Source of the DNA: Chamaecrista fasciculata
Taxonomy: Eukaryota > Streptophyta > Magnoliopsida > Fabales > Fabaceae
DNA length: 64,000 nucleotides
Assembly (NCBI GenBank): GCA_003254925.1
Contig: QANZ01051397.1
Location: forward strand, 69,827 to 133,826
Direction: 5' to 3'
The first letter of the stretch is position 1; the number at the start of each line of letters is the position of its first letter. Below the pieces are notes generated by a model. The model searched no databases. It had not been told where the DNA came from and saw nothing but the letters and a program-made list of their open reading frames with translations. Below, piece by piece: positions 51,346 to 62,998 of this stretch. The translations under genes were made by a program, and so were the position numbers.

Positions 51346-52582
51346 TAAAAATAGAAAACATAATTGTCATGGAGCCCAAAATAAAATATATGGAGTGAAG
51401 AGTTCAAGGAAGAGGCCACTTCTCACTTCTAGTATATGCATGTTTTATAAGTGGGAAAGGGAACGGACATCAAATATTTGTTTTTATTTATCAATAGCCA
51501 GATACAACGTTACGTCCAAAAAGAAAATCCTTTTTTTTTTATTAGGGGCTAGAATTTAGAGTCTTGTTCAATTTTGTATCTTGGGACTTGTGGCTTATTG
51601 AGATCTTGTAGATGATGGCCTTATAACATATATGCTGGTTTGATGGTTTGTGGATCTGGATACAGAAACTTGTAGACACAGATTGGTTAATTCAACATTA
51701 ATAAGCAAATAGAAAATTTATTTTTTTAATTTAAAAATTTCTTAAAATTATGGTTTAGTCTTTGAATTTTAAAATTATATATTTTTTAATCTCTATTTTT
51801 TTGTAAATGCCAATTATTTTATCTCCACAAATAAAATTTTAAAGACTAAATAGTTTACATTTGTAAAACAATTTAGAAAATAGAAAATATATTTTCTGCA
51901 AAATACTTTTGATATCCTTAAAGTATCGATCATTTTAGTTGTACCCGCAAATTTTTTTTTGGGTCAATTAAACCCTCAAATTATGAGGTCAGTTTCAGTT
52001 ATACCCTAAAATTTTTTTGAGTCAATTATGCACCCAATCTTTTCTTTTTTATGTCAATTGTATCCCCAAATTGAGGAGTATTTGAAGGTACAGTTAACTT
52101 AAATATGAAACATTAGAAGCATAATTGATTAAAAAAATTTGGGAGTTTAACAGAATTTGACCCATACTTTGAAGGTACAAATGACTCAGAAAAATAATTC
52201 AAATACAACTAAAAATAGTCGCATACTTTGAGAGGACCATAATGCATAATTTTACCTTATATTTTCAATATTCATCTTCTGGAGTCGCTTTGCCTAGTAG
52301 CTTTTATGGTCACGAGGCCTTCTTCTCATGGGATTTCAGATCCTCACTCATGTGGGGTTGCAGCATGTGACTATCTGAGAACAGGGAGACATGAAGTGTG
52401 ATTAATTTATTGAAATGGTATGTCTTACTTTAATTACAAAATATATAAATCCTGCACAATATCTTTAATTATTTATCAATTGAATGGATTCTAGCTAATC
52501 CATCTTCCCGCCATCCTACCTGCATATAGAGTTAGACACTTAGTAGACTGCAGAGATTCCTGTGGAGAAGTTAAATTGATGA
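51346..52582. mobile_element. Region with family A fragment and a family G palindromic element
   Basis: About 51710-51895 resembles half of the DCL3 intronic family A elements (GGTTTAGTCTTTGAATTTT, AAGACTAAATAGTTTACA). About 51898-52256 is a family G palindrome: TTTTAGTTGTACCCGC at the left mirrored by AATACAACTAAAAATAG at the right, with inner GGTCAGTTTCAGTTATACCC as in the NLR intron. The remaining bases are AT-rich with no gene. Confidence 0.5.
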
Positions 52583-53481
52583 AGTCAAAATCTGGTAAAT
52601 TTTAAATTAGTCCTAAATATCTCTTTTGTTTCATATTTGTTTACATATTTCCATTTTTCCAAATTGGTCACAAACTACTAAATATAGTCATATCTTTATT
52701 GTTTGATATTGGAATACGATAAATCCAAAGCTAAAAGATGCTTTCTACAAGTACTTTCTCTAATCGGTTTTGAAAGTGGGCTGTTTATTTCATGATGAAA
52801 CAAGAGAAGTGGGTCATATCTCTCTCGTTTCAAGTCTGGATGCAACGAATTTAAAACTATATGCTAACTCTTCAAGAGTTATTTTTCTACCCAATTGAGA
52901 TCGTCAACAAATAAAATCAAATCACATCTTAGAAGTATAGCCAAAAGTAGGTTTGTGACAATACTTTCAGGTTTTTTCACTTTTAGTCACAAACCTACTT
53001 TCAATGAGCGATTTGAACACATCTGTTAATGGTCTCAACTAAACAGATAAGGAACTCTTTAAGAGTTAACACATAATTCCGAAGTCGTCGAATTCAATTT
53101 TAAAACAAGAAAGAGATGACCAACTTTGTTTGTTTGATAGTGAAACGAGCGACCCATTTTCAAATCTTGATTTGAGCTTATTTGTTGACAACTCAATGAG
53201 AGATAGGAAAATGACGAGCATGGATCATCTATAATGCACTATAGGTGAAGTGTTAAAAGAGAAATAGTGTCAGAGTTGTGGATCCCACTCATCAAATGCA
53301 ACTAGTAACGCTAGACTCGTCGCACTTGAACTTGATACGAAATATATATAATCATATTCAGAAGTTTTGAACCAATTTGAGAAATTATGAAAACATGTAA
53401 AATCAATTTGAATCAAATGAAAAATTTAGGATCAATTTGAAATCTATCCCATACATTTGGGATCAATTTGAGGTTTTGACT
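52583..53481. mobile_element. Palindromic Mutator-type element (family C, long form)
   Basis: 899 bp with termini AGTCAAAATC and, inverted, AGTCAAAACCTCAAATTG. Flanking 9-mers AATTGATGA and AATTGATTA match at 8 of 9. The interior repeats the family core twice (near 52700-52930 and 53030-53340), suggesting an inner duplication. Non-coding. Confidence 0.75.
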
Positions 53482-53490
53482 AATTGATTA

Positions 53491-55263
53491 TATATATATA
53501 TATATATGAAGAATAAATGATATGATATTTTGAACTCTGAAAGTTTAATCAAACAAAAACAAAAGAATCTTAAAAAAAATTATAACATTGTTGACCAATA
53601 AGACCTGTTGTTGCCTGTTGGGCTATCGTTTTCTGTATTTTGTTTGGTTGTTTGCACTCCTTTTCTACTTTTTATCAAAAAAAAAATAGCAAACAGATGG
53701 TAATTATTTTATATATATTTTGTTTTCCGTTTGATCCTTTTAATAATCTTATACTAGGCGCTTTGCGTGCCCGTTATGTAAAATAAATAAGGGACTAAAT
53801 TGTTAACTTAGTAAAGAAAGAGAGACTAAATAGTAAATTTTCTCTTATTTTTAATTTTATAGACTATATAGTTTTAAACATGGAGAACCAGAAAGGGGTG
53901 GAGCCATATAATATAAGATATTAGTGAGTTGCTCGCTTCTAACATGAAGTAATATCTATTTATAATATATGTCTATTATTTTATATTATTTGTCATGTTA
54001 AAGCCAAAAAAAATTAATTTTATATTTTGAAACTCATGAATATATGTCGTATGAATATCGTACGAATGTCGAACACAAATACGTGTGTGACACGGTAACA
54101 CGACCTCAAAATATACTCTCCATAGGTTAAGATGAATAACATGGACATACATTTTATTGGGAAGCATTATATTAATGGTTACTTGGGATGCAGTGCAGGG
54201 AGCTGTAAAGGGGTCACAGCAGCTTAATCTTACAAGTTACAACAATATCTCGTCAATGACAAGTAGATAAGGCAGGGCATAACAATGGCATATATTGTGA
54301 TCCATCTGTAGAGTTAATTAAACTTTTGTAGGGTATAATTTCAACAAAATCTTAGGAAAGCCAAGAACATGTATTTCGCCATCCTGTGACTCTAAAGGAA
54401 CTATGGAACCTTGAAGATGTATCCATAAAGATCCAACTTCGGCATTATGAAAATCCTAACTTTTCAATGCAATCCAACATGAAATATGACAAGTAAACCA
54501 ACATTTTAATCCCTAGGTTGTCGGCTTATTATCAACTTAGACTTTGATAAATGACTCATTGTATGTTTATCCCTCTCTAAATATCGTATCATTGTACAAC
54601 TCAAACTCTAAAAGGATTAAATTACGAGTCATGAATGTTTTAAGACTAAATCATTTAAAAAATATACGGATTAAGATAGTAGTTTAAATCAAAATATTGG
54701 CACCGGAAATCAGCTAATTGCCATATGGCACCAAGGGAACCTGACTTAGAGACAGAAAATTGCTGGAATAGGGTGTTTTTAGACAAGAAGTTAATCCAAA
54801 ATTGTCTGTTTAGTATAAGGGAGTGATGAACTGATTTGTAACAATCCATATCTCATGCACATAGAGAGCTGAATCTAAAAAGTGGCTACATCCTTTTAGG
54901 CTGATAGCAATTAACTGAGAGATAAAACCCTTATTTGTTATCCACATACATGGAAGGTTGGACCTACATATGGTATTTGGCTTTTTTCTTGGGGGTTTCC
55001 AGGAATAAGTGGTTTCTCTCACAAGAAACAACACAAACATAAGAAACACAGGGTCGTTCCTATCTATAATTAACAATAGCAATAAGATAAAACAGATTGC
55101 AACGAAGGCATCCCAACATAAAGTAATTTCATACAAGGTCTACAGTTTCCACTCAAAGAAAAAAGAAAAGCTTCGCGGAGTCAAGAAAATGCACTTGCTG
55201 TGGTCTCAAATAAGGTTTAGTTTTCACAAGTCCCACATTTATTATCAAGCATCTTTCACATTC
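53491..55263. other. AT-rich intergenic DNA with a possible Helitron end
   Basis: No gene seen. At 53754-53776 the minus strand reads CGGGCACGCAAAGCGCCTAG followed by T: a GC-rich imperfect hairpin then CTAG, like a Helitron 3' terminus in reverse orientation. The adjacent 53790-53845 stretch resembles half of a family A MITE (GGGACTAAATTGTTAAC, AGTAAATTTTCTCTTA). The rest is unassigned. Confidence 0.35.
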
Positions 55264-56758
55264 TCACAGGAACTTCCTGTAAGGTCGACCATTATCTTCA
55301 TCTTGCATATGCTGTAACAGTAATAACAAATGATCAGGTCAAAGAACAAACCTTCACACATACAGAATAAACGGGACAAAATGAAAATTCTAAAAACTAT
55401 ATCCCAAGAAAGCCATCACAGTTCACAATTCAGTAATGGAAAACTTAACAGAGAAATAAACCAAGTATGAAAATTTCAGGATTGTGAAACTGGCATGATT
55501 TTCGAGTTTCGACCGGAGAAACAAGTACAGGTGAGGCTCCTTATAAGATAAATGATATATGATGTTGAAAATCTTCAACTAAAATGTTCTATTAATAGCA
55601 GGTTTATAAACACCTAGCAGCCATCCATTTCATGATAGCAGTATCAAATGCATATTCACCATTTTAACAACTAAAAACCTCTAGTAAGAAAACTTAAATC
55701 CAAGTATTCCAACAATCCAAAAAGAGGGTAGAAAATTACTTGAAGATAACTAGATTCTCACCCAAGTCTCCTTCCACACAAAGGATCTCCTATATTCCAT
55801 GCCCAATTTCAATAATAGAATGACATAAAGCAACAACAAACAACAACCAAGCCTTTTCCCACTAGGTGGGGTCGGCTATATGGATCAACTGACGCCAACG
55901 CATTCTATCCTTGCACATGTCAACCGTTAGGTTATTGATAGATAAATCTTTGTAGATAATTTCGTGGATAGTTTTCTTCGGACTTCCCCTTCCCCGGGTT
56001 ATAGGATAATCAGCCATTTTGTCAACTCAGAGACCTCCACAGGTCTTCTTTGACATGCCCGAACCAACCAACAACAACAACTGCTTTGATAAAAGCTCCA
56101 AACCCTAAGACAGGGTGAGTAGATTAAACGCAGCTTACTGAAAGCTGAAAGTTAACAACCTAATCTATATCATGTTTCCCCACTCTATTCAACATAGCTA
56201 TTGTCTTCTAGATAGAACCACCGAGAGTTTGAGCTATTGTCATTTACTCTAGCAATTCTTGTATAAATCAAGAATCCAACTAGCCTAAGGTGTTTTAGAC
56301 AACATCCATAAAAAAGTTTTCATCTAACCAGCCACATAAAACATCCCTTGCATCCCACATTTCTACCTTTCATTCACCAAAAAAAATGAACCCAAAATAC
56401 AAAATTTGCATACAAGAAAAGAAAGTTATTTGATTTCACAGAACTGTAAATTGATCATCGAGACGCGCGCTAAAAACATGGAAACCAAATCCAACCGAAG
56501 ATAATTAGGGCGTAAACAGATCTACGGCCGTCGAATCACATAAACACGAAATCATTCAAGAAGAAAAAGAGAGATTGAGGGAGTTATTACGAATTCTCTG
56601 ACGATTCCCTTGTAAACGAGGATGGGAATAGCGAGGCCGAAGATGCCGACGAGGGCCAAGTTGCGGCGAGACCATCGGAAATTGTGCTCGAGATTCTCTC
56701 TAGCAGTGCTCCAATCTTCGATGAACCTATTCTTGTTCGCTTCCATTCCTCCTCCCAT
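55264..56758 (-). CDS. Mitochondrial complex I subunit NDUFB4/B15-like (small inner-membrane protein)
   Basis: Two exons: 56591-56758 (56 codons, MGGGMEANKNRFIEDWSTAR start) and 55264-55311 (HMQDEDNGRPYRKFL, stop TGA), joined in phase 0 with GT-AG borders; 71 aa. A single membrane segment (LALVGIFGLAIPILVYKGIV) follows a basic/aromatic stretch (NFRWSRRN). This matches the short plant protein typified by Arabidopsis At2g31490, known as a complex I beta-subcomplex accessory subunit. It would anchor in the inner mitochondrial membrane without a cleavable presequence. Family identity is from memory and strong; the mammalian equivalent name is less certain. The 1.3-kb intron holds a LINE fragment. 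Confidence 0.88.
55835..56085 (-). mobile_element. 5'-truncated RTE-clade LINE 3' end in the NDUFB4-like intron
   Basis: On the minus strand the sequence encodes the extreme C-terminus of a plant RTE reverse-transcriptase protein (RGRGSPKKTIHEIIYKDLSI, then CKDRMRWRQLIHIADPT and stop). A short 3' UTR containing CCCCACCTAGTGGG and a (GTT)n tail (GTTGTTGTTTGTTG) follow. RTE LINEs end in such short tandem repeats. Only about 250 bp survive, a typical aborted insertion; no clear target duplication. Confidence 0.75.
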
Positions 56759-56965
56759 TTTCGCTGATTTTGAAGCTTTTCACTTCACACTTTCTTCTTC
56801 ACACAAATCGATTGTTATTCTTGTTGTTGTTTCTCAGTTTCACTTCTGCGATTTTCTAACCTTTGATGACCACGCCTCCCCAATAGAAGATGTTTGGATT
56901 CACGGATAATCCTATTCCGGATTAGACTAAAGGCCCGTTTGGTAGTAGTACTGTTAAAATAAACG

Positions 56966-57820
56966 GGCCGAAATCCTATTTTGGTCCCTAATATTTACCC
57001 TAAATTCCGTTTTGGTTCCTAATATATTTTTTGTTCTGTTTTGGTATTTAATGTTTCTTTTGATTCTTAACTATTAAATGTGGTCATATCTTTTTTGTTT
57101 CAAGTCTAAATGTGATGAAATCAGAGCTATGGGTCACATTTAATGAGTTCTTTCTTTGTCTAATTGAGGTCGTCAACAAACGAGATCAAATTAGGCTTAA
57201 AATTGAAACTGAAAGTGGGTCGCTCATTTCATGAAGTTCATCATATCTCTCTCGTTTTAAATTTGAATGTGACGAAATCGAAGTTATGAGTTACTCTTGA
57301 AAGGTTCTTTCTCTGTCTAGTTGAGACCGACGATAAACAAGATCAAATAGTACTCCAAAAATTGATATTGATGTTTTGACTAAAACTTATTTTTGGAGTA
57401 CTATTAGACCTCGTTTGCCAACGGCCCCAACTAGAAAGAGAAAAAACTCGTTAAGAGTAACTTGTAGCTCTGATTTTGTAGTATTTGGACTTGAAACAAG
57501 AGAGATATCACCAAATTCATGAAATAAGCAGCCTATTTTTTTTGCACGACTTCATACTCAATTTGACCTTATTTGTTGATGACTTCAACTAAGTAAATAA
57601 AGAACTCACCAAGTTTAACTCGTAATTTTGATTTCATCACATTCAGGTTTGAAACAAGAAATATATGACCGCATTTAATAGTTAAGAACCAATTATGAAA
57701 CTTACTAAGGACCAAAACCAGAACTATTGAGAAATATTAAGGACTAAAATGGAATAAAAAACACTAAGGACCAAAGCAAAATTCAGGATAAAAAGTAGGG
57801 ACCGAAATAGGATTTTCGCC
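56966..57820. mobile_element. Palindromic Mutator-type element (family B/C core) upstream of the NDUFB4-like gene
   Basis: 855 bp. Left terminus GGCCGAAATCCTATTTTGG; right terminus, inverted, GGCGAAAATCCTATTTCGG. Flanking 9-mers AAATAAACG and AAATAAATT match at 7 of 9. The interior carries two inverted family cores (CATATCTCTCTCGTTTTAAA, AATTGAGGTCGTCAACAAAC). Starts about 200 bp upstream of the ATG of the minus-strand gene, so it is promoter-proximal. Confidence 0.75.
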
Positions 57821-59462
57821 AAATAAATTTCTTTGGCTTGCAAAAATAAACTTTTTTTTGAAAAATGAAAAAAATGGCACAAAGCCACACAACACATGGA
57901 GGCAAGTAAGACATAGATTTATCAATTTAAACATTGGCTTGTGCTCCACAGAACATATACAACAATATAGGAGAATAAAAGAAAATTTTAGGCAACACAT
58001 GTAAGAAAGAAAAAAAAATTCAAATCTCTTATACAATCATATCTACAAAATATATAAAAAAAATAAATTAAAAAAAAAAACTAGGAAGATAACCATTTTG
58101 AAAAATAATTATTTGTGTGGTTAGTGGTGGATTCCTGTTCGTTTGGGCTTTGAGGATGGAGCCCTTTTTGTTTTGGTAAATACTTGATAGAATTAAAAAA
58201 AAAACATGAATTATACAATAAACATTTTTCTAAATTTAGTGAATCTTAAAATAAGTAAATAGAAAGATAAACGATTAATAGAACTAAAAAATATATCCAT
58301 AAAAATTAATGTTTTAATTAATTTAATAAAAAATATTGAATAATATAAAAATAAAAATAATTACAGGAAACACTTCATCTCGCCGTATTTATGGATTACC
58401 ATTACCAAGACTATTATTAAAGAGTAAGGAGCAATCCCAAATAAAAGGAAATTATGTAAATCCCAAATAAAAGCCAAAATTTTGTAACAAGACTATCATA
58501 GTATCATGTGAACAAGAAAGTTATGTAAATCCCAAAATTCATATTAAGCTATAGGAGCTTTCCCGTTAAGTAACGTTTGATTTGATATTTGTAGTTAGTT
58601 ATTCAATGACTAAATAATATATTTCTATTATTCAATGACTAAATCGTTAAAAGTGTGAAAATTAAAAGACCAAATAATAAGTTTTTACTTTCTCCAATCT
58701 CATTTATTACTTTCTGTGTCTCCCATTATCTATACAGTTAACCAATTATCAAGTTCCACATGTTTATTTCTGATTTTTTTTAACCTCACATAATATAGTA
58801 TAGGTATATTAGACATTGTTAGTTAAAATGTCAAAAAGAAGTACTTTGGAAACAACTGGGAAATTAAAAAAGAAAGAAAAAAGACTTAGAGACTATCACA
58901 TAGCCATGGAATTCACAAAGCTATGTTCATATTGGTTGATCAACCGTCTATGAAATTTCTTCACTTATGTGTGACATTCATTTTTCATATTTCACCATGG
59001 ACATGAATATGCCTAGCGGCTTCCATAAATTCTCTCTAAAGTCTTTAACCATATCTACTATCAAAACGGGGAAGCTCTAGGTTTTTAATGAAACTGAAAG
59101 ATGAATGAAGCACAGATAGCTAGCACAACTATGGATACTGCAGATAATATAGAAGAAAGAAAAGGTTCATTTACACTTCAATCCAGGGAAACTCTTAAAT
59201 CAACCATTTCTCCCATTCCCTTCAGTTCAACCTAAATCATATCCTCAAACAGCTTAGCTAGAAATTCCTTCAGGAAAATAAATCATTCACTATACAAAAG
59301 GAGATTGGTCACTTGGAAGTTTGAATGATGCCAAACAAATAAATTTTTATTCTAGTGCATCAATATGCGATAGAAGCAACACAAGCGCAGCCTATATATA
59401 TATTGTACTTGCTTGGTTCAGTGCACAGAAAGCCTTCTCCACTGAGGTAGGGCACTTCGAAG
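57821..59462. other. AT-rich intergenic DNA before the SERINC 3' end
   Basis: No gene and no element ends recognised. The last few hundred bases should contain the SERINC 3' UTR, since that gene ends at 59463 on the minus strand. Confidence 0.5.
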
Positions 59463-62168
59463 TTAGAACTCCCTTTCTGGAAACAGGATAGGCGCTACAA
59501 GAGACCATATGTACAGACCAGCAGTTGCCCAGCCGGTAATGATTCGAACCCACACTGACGGCCACCCAACGTCGATTAACTTCCCACTCTCTCCGACAGA
59601 GGTTGACCAGCCAGTCAGAAGCATTGCAGAATACATGCTGGCAAGAGAGAAAATTAAATGGAAGAAGGCATATGAATATGTGACAGGCTTCGATTTTTCA
59701 TTCTCTTCTTCACCCTTTCCATCAATAGGAAGTAAAGGCTTCCCTGCATCATGCCAAAAAGAGCCAGATTGTTTGTTAATTCTCAGCATCTGTGGCAAAT
59801 ATGGGTAAAGAGATAGTATTGAAAATGAAAAAAAAATCATGATTTTCCCTCATGGAATCAATGTCTAAAATCAAACTCATTACTAGAAATATGATTATAT
59901 TAAATTGAAAACTTTTGGATTTCAACAATTACCTGCACGAGGTGAGCTTGGAGGAGAAAGCACTGTGGCTGAAGAACCAGCACGAACAGCAGAATAGACA
60001 ACTGATAGAATAGTTGTAATTAAACCCAAAGTAAGGGTGCCAGTGGAAACAGCTTTGGAGTGCTTGTGGAGACCATTGCACTCGTAATCTCTTGGTTCAC
60101 TAGACAGTGCGCTATAACAGAGATAAGTGCAGTATAACGATATTACTGAAGCTGGCAAGACGCTCCCATTTACCTGTTAAAATAATTTGACTTAGTGCAC
60201 AGATCATGTCCATAAGTAACAAAAACAAAGCCACTCAATATTTTGCATTGGTTTCAATGATTTTGATGCTAATTACCCAAGCTATGCCACTATAAACAGG
60301 TATAAATCACAGAAAACAAAACAAGTTTAATAATATATATATACATAACTACTATCACCTAGTGCTTAAACCAAAAGAAAAAAACATTGTCAAATAAATC
60401 ATATCAAATTCGCATTGATCCAAGGAAAGTGAATTAACAGTGGCTAACTACAACAAAAATTAACTAGTTAACTCACTGCAGGATGCAAAGCAACTATGCC
60501 AAAAACAACTGCTAGAATCAGGGTCATGGTAATAAAAAAGGTGTTGAGGCCACAATCATGTCCAGATGCCGTGAAGAAGTGAAAGAGAACTCCTGAGAAT
60601 GCGAATGTACCCAGATAACAAACAAGTGAAACAACAAACAGGGCAACATACCTGCAGAAACAAAGAAACCATGACAGAATCATTCAAAATTGTAATGTCA
60701 AGTTAAGCAAATTACATTAGAGAATATAAGTTAGTACAGACAAGGCTAAACTAACCAGAACTGATCATCATATCCAACCCATGTGTCATTCCATCTATGA
60801 ACAAAATCCAACAACAGCACAACTTGAACAAGGAGAAATAGGCCGGACCCAAACTTTGACGATGTTTCTAAAAACAGAAGAAACTTCATTAGAATCATAA
60901 ACAAAGGAAGATAGGTATGTCAAAAGCACACTAACAATAACCCAATCTTCATTAACTCCTTCAACTCATAATCCACGTAATCATGAAGCGGGGTCGAGAA
61001 CATTTGGCAGTTATGAATCTTAAAAATAATTGTACCAGCAAGGTAGAAATCAAGCTAATTATTGTGTTTGCCTTAACTTGATCTCTACTAAACGGAATTG
61101 ATTAGATTCATTAGAATCAAGCAAACTGAAATAAAATTATATGAACCACTTACCATAGAAGTTAATGACCTCATTGGGAAGGAAAAACATAAAGATGACC
61201 AAAAGGCACCAACATATAACTTTCATCATCCAACCCCCATGGTGCAAACTATCGCGAGGATCCTTTTGGCTCTTCACACCAATCATTAGAATTGCAAGAA
61301 TAGTGAAAAAGACAAAATTTCCCAAGCTAACCCGCAGCACTGCATCTGTTTCAAACCACTCTCTGCTAGGTGTATGTGCAAAGTGATTAATCCCTGCAGC
61401 CACAACAAAAGTATATTGGTTTCATCCTTAAAATCAAAACAAGAACTGCTTCCTCCTCTTCATCAGGCAATCATTCTAATATCATAACTGATTCATGTTA
61501 TACAAAGCTAAATAAATATTGGCCTGCAGACCAACAAAATATAGACTTATAGACAAAATTGGCTCTGTAATTGACTCCTCTGAATTTCTCCGTAATTAGT
61601 TAAATTTTTTCCTTCTTGTACATGAAATAAACCGTTGCATTTAAATGAAACCATTTATTCTAATCCCACAACTTTGTTAGCTTATGAAATTTCAGCAATG
61701 ACAATTACAAAGATCCGAACTGCTTTTAGACAAAGCTGAATGACTTGATAGCACGGTATCTCATCTCTAACCTACCTAATTGCCTATACAAAATAACCAA
61801 AACGTGTAATGATACCTAATAAAAACCCAAAATTCTCTAAAATAAAAAGAATCAAACATCCAGACTGGAACAAAGTTAAAAACAAAATCCAAAATCCCAA
61901 ATTTCCTGCATAATCAATAGGTATCAACAAAACCTACAAACAGAGATGATCATCAATCAAGAAACAAAATATCAAAACCCTTACAGGGAATATTCTCCAT
62001 CAAAGGAGCAGCAACCTCACGGAGAATCCATGCGACAACCAGAGATAGCGCAAAGAGACCACAATACGCAATCCTAGCGGAACGCCGGCTGATTCCTGAA
62101 ACCACCGTCCGGCACGCATCACAAGCGCAAGCGGCGCAGCACGAGGCGAGGCACGAAGCAGCCCACAT
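59463..62168 (-). CDS. Serine incorporator (SERINC/TMS1-like) multipass membrane protein
   Basis: Six exons, 5' to 3': 61985-62168, 61154-61393, 60756-60867, 60477-60651, 59933-60173, 59463-59743; all in phase, 410 aa. The Cys-rich start (SCLASCCAACACDACRTVVS) and about ten hydrophobic segments are typical of eukaryotic SERINC/TMS1 proteins. Conserved blocks include REWFETDAVLRVSLGNFVFF, SLHHGGWMMKVICW, FFTASGHDCGLNTFFIT and the C-terminal WPSVWVRIITGWATAGLYIW. A cytosolic loop with SATVLSPPSSPRAGKP lies before the last three segments. Animal relatives are placed in phospholipid/serine incorporation and act as lipid scramblases; the plant role is less clear. Length is usual for the family. 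No anomalies. Confidence 0.94.
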
Positions 62169-62459
62169 CGTCTTCTTCTTCTTTGAAGATCAAAATTGAG
62201 CGATTTTTCGCAGTCTGTTATGTATGTAGGTGATCGAATTGAATCTTCGTTGAGTTTGAAGATTGATCGAAGATTTGAGAGAGAATGTGATTTTCTTGAA
62301 GAGAGACGAATACGAGTGAGAGGGGAATTAGGAGAAGACTTGGATTCCCCAACTAACCTCCAAATTACTTTATAATTTTGTTTACCTTTTTGTTTCGGAT
62401 TCAAAACCGCGTCGTTTTACGACTCTTGTGTTGTAACTTGTAAGTTGTAACAAAGGTTG
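62169..62459. promoter_or_regulatory. SERINC 5' UTR and promoter region
   Basis: Short region between the SERINC ATG and the target duplication of the next MITE, with CTTCTTCTTCTT (GAA-rich on the sense strand) immediately beside the start codon. No start site could be fixed. Confidence 0.4.
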
Positions 62460-62468
62460 TTTGTTATA

Positions 62469-62989
62469 GAAAAAACTTACTTTTTGGTCCCTGAATTGTG
62501 ACTGAGTCTACGATTTAGTCCATGAATTGTAGGAAAATATAAATCAGTCCCTCAATTTTACACTATCGTCAATCTTTTAGTCCTTGAATTGTAGGAAAAT
62601 ACGAATCAATCCCTGAATTTTACACTACTGTTAAGTTGTCAACATTTTAGTCCTTGAATTGTAGAAAAATACGAATCAGTCCCTGAATTTTACACCACCA
62701 TTAACCTTTTGGTCCTTGAGCTGGTTCGTATTTTCCTACAATCAAGGACCAAAATGTTGACGGTGTAAAATTCAGGGACTGATTCGTATTTTCCTACAAT
62801 TCAGGGACAAAAAACTTGACAGTGGTGTAAAATTCAAGGAGTTCATATTTTTCTACAATTCAGAGACAAAAAGGTTGACTGTGGTGTAAAATTCAAGGAC
62901 GAATTCGTATTTTTCTACAATTCAAGAACTAAAACGTTGACTCAGTAACAATTCAAAGATCGAAAAGTAAGTTTAAAGTAGGTTTTCTC
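62469..62989. mobile_element. Mutator-type MITE upstream of SERINC (family A, long form)
   Basis: 521 bp with termini GAAAAAACTTACTTTTTGG and, inverted, GAGAAAACCTACTTTAAAC. Perfect 9-bp target duplication TTTGTTATA (62460-62468 and 62990-62998). The arms consist of tandem units of TCAGTCCCTGAATTTTACAC and TTAGTCCTTGAATTGTAGG in mirrored order. About 300 bp upstream of the SERINC ATG. Confidence 0.9.
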
Positions 62990-62998
62990 TTTGTTATA

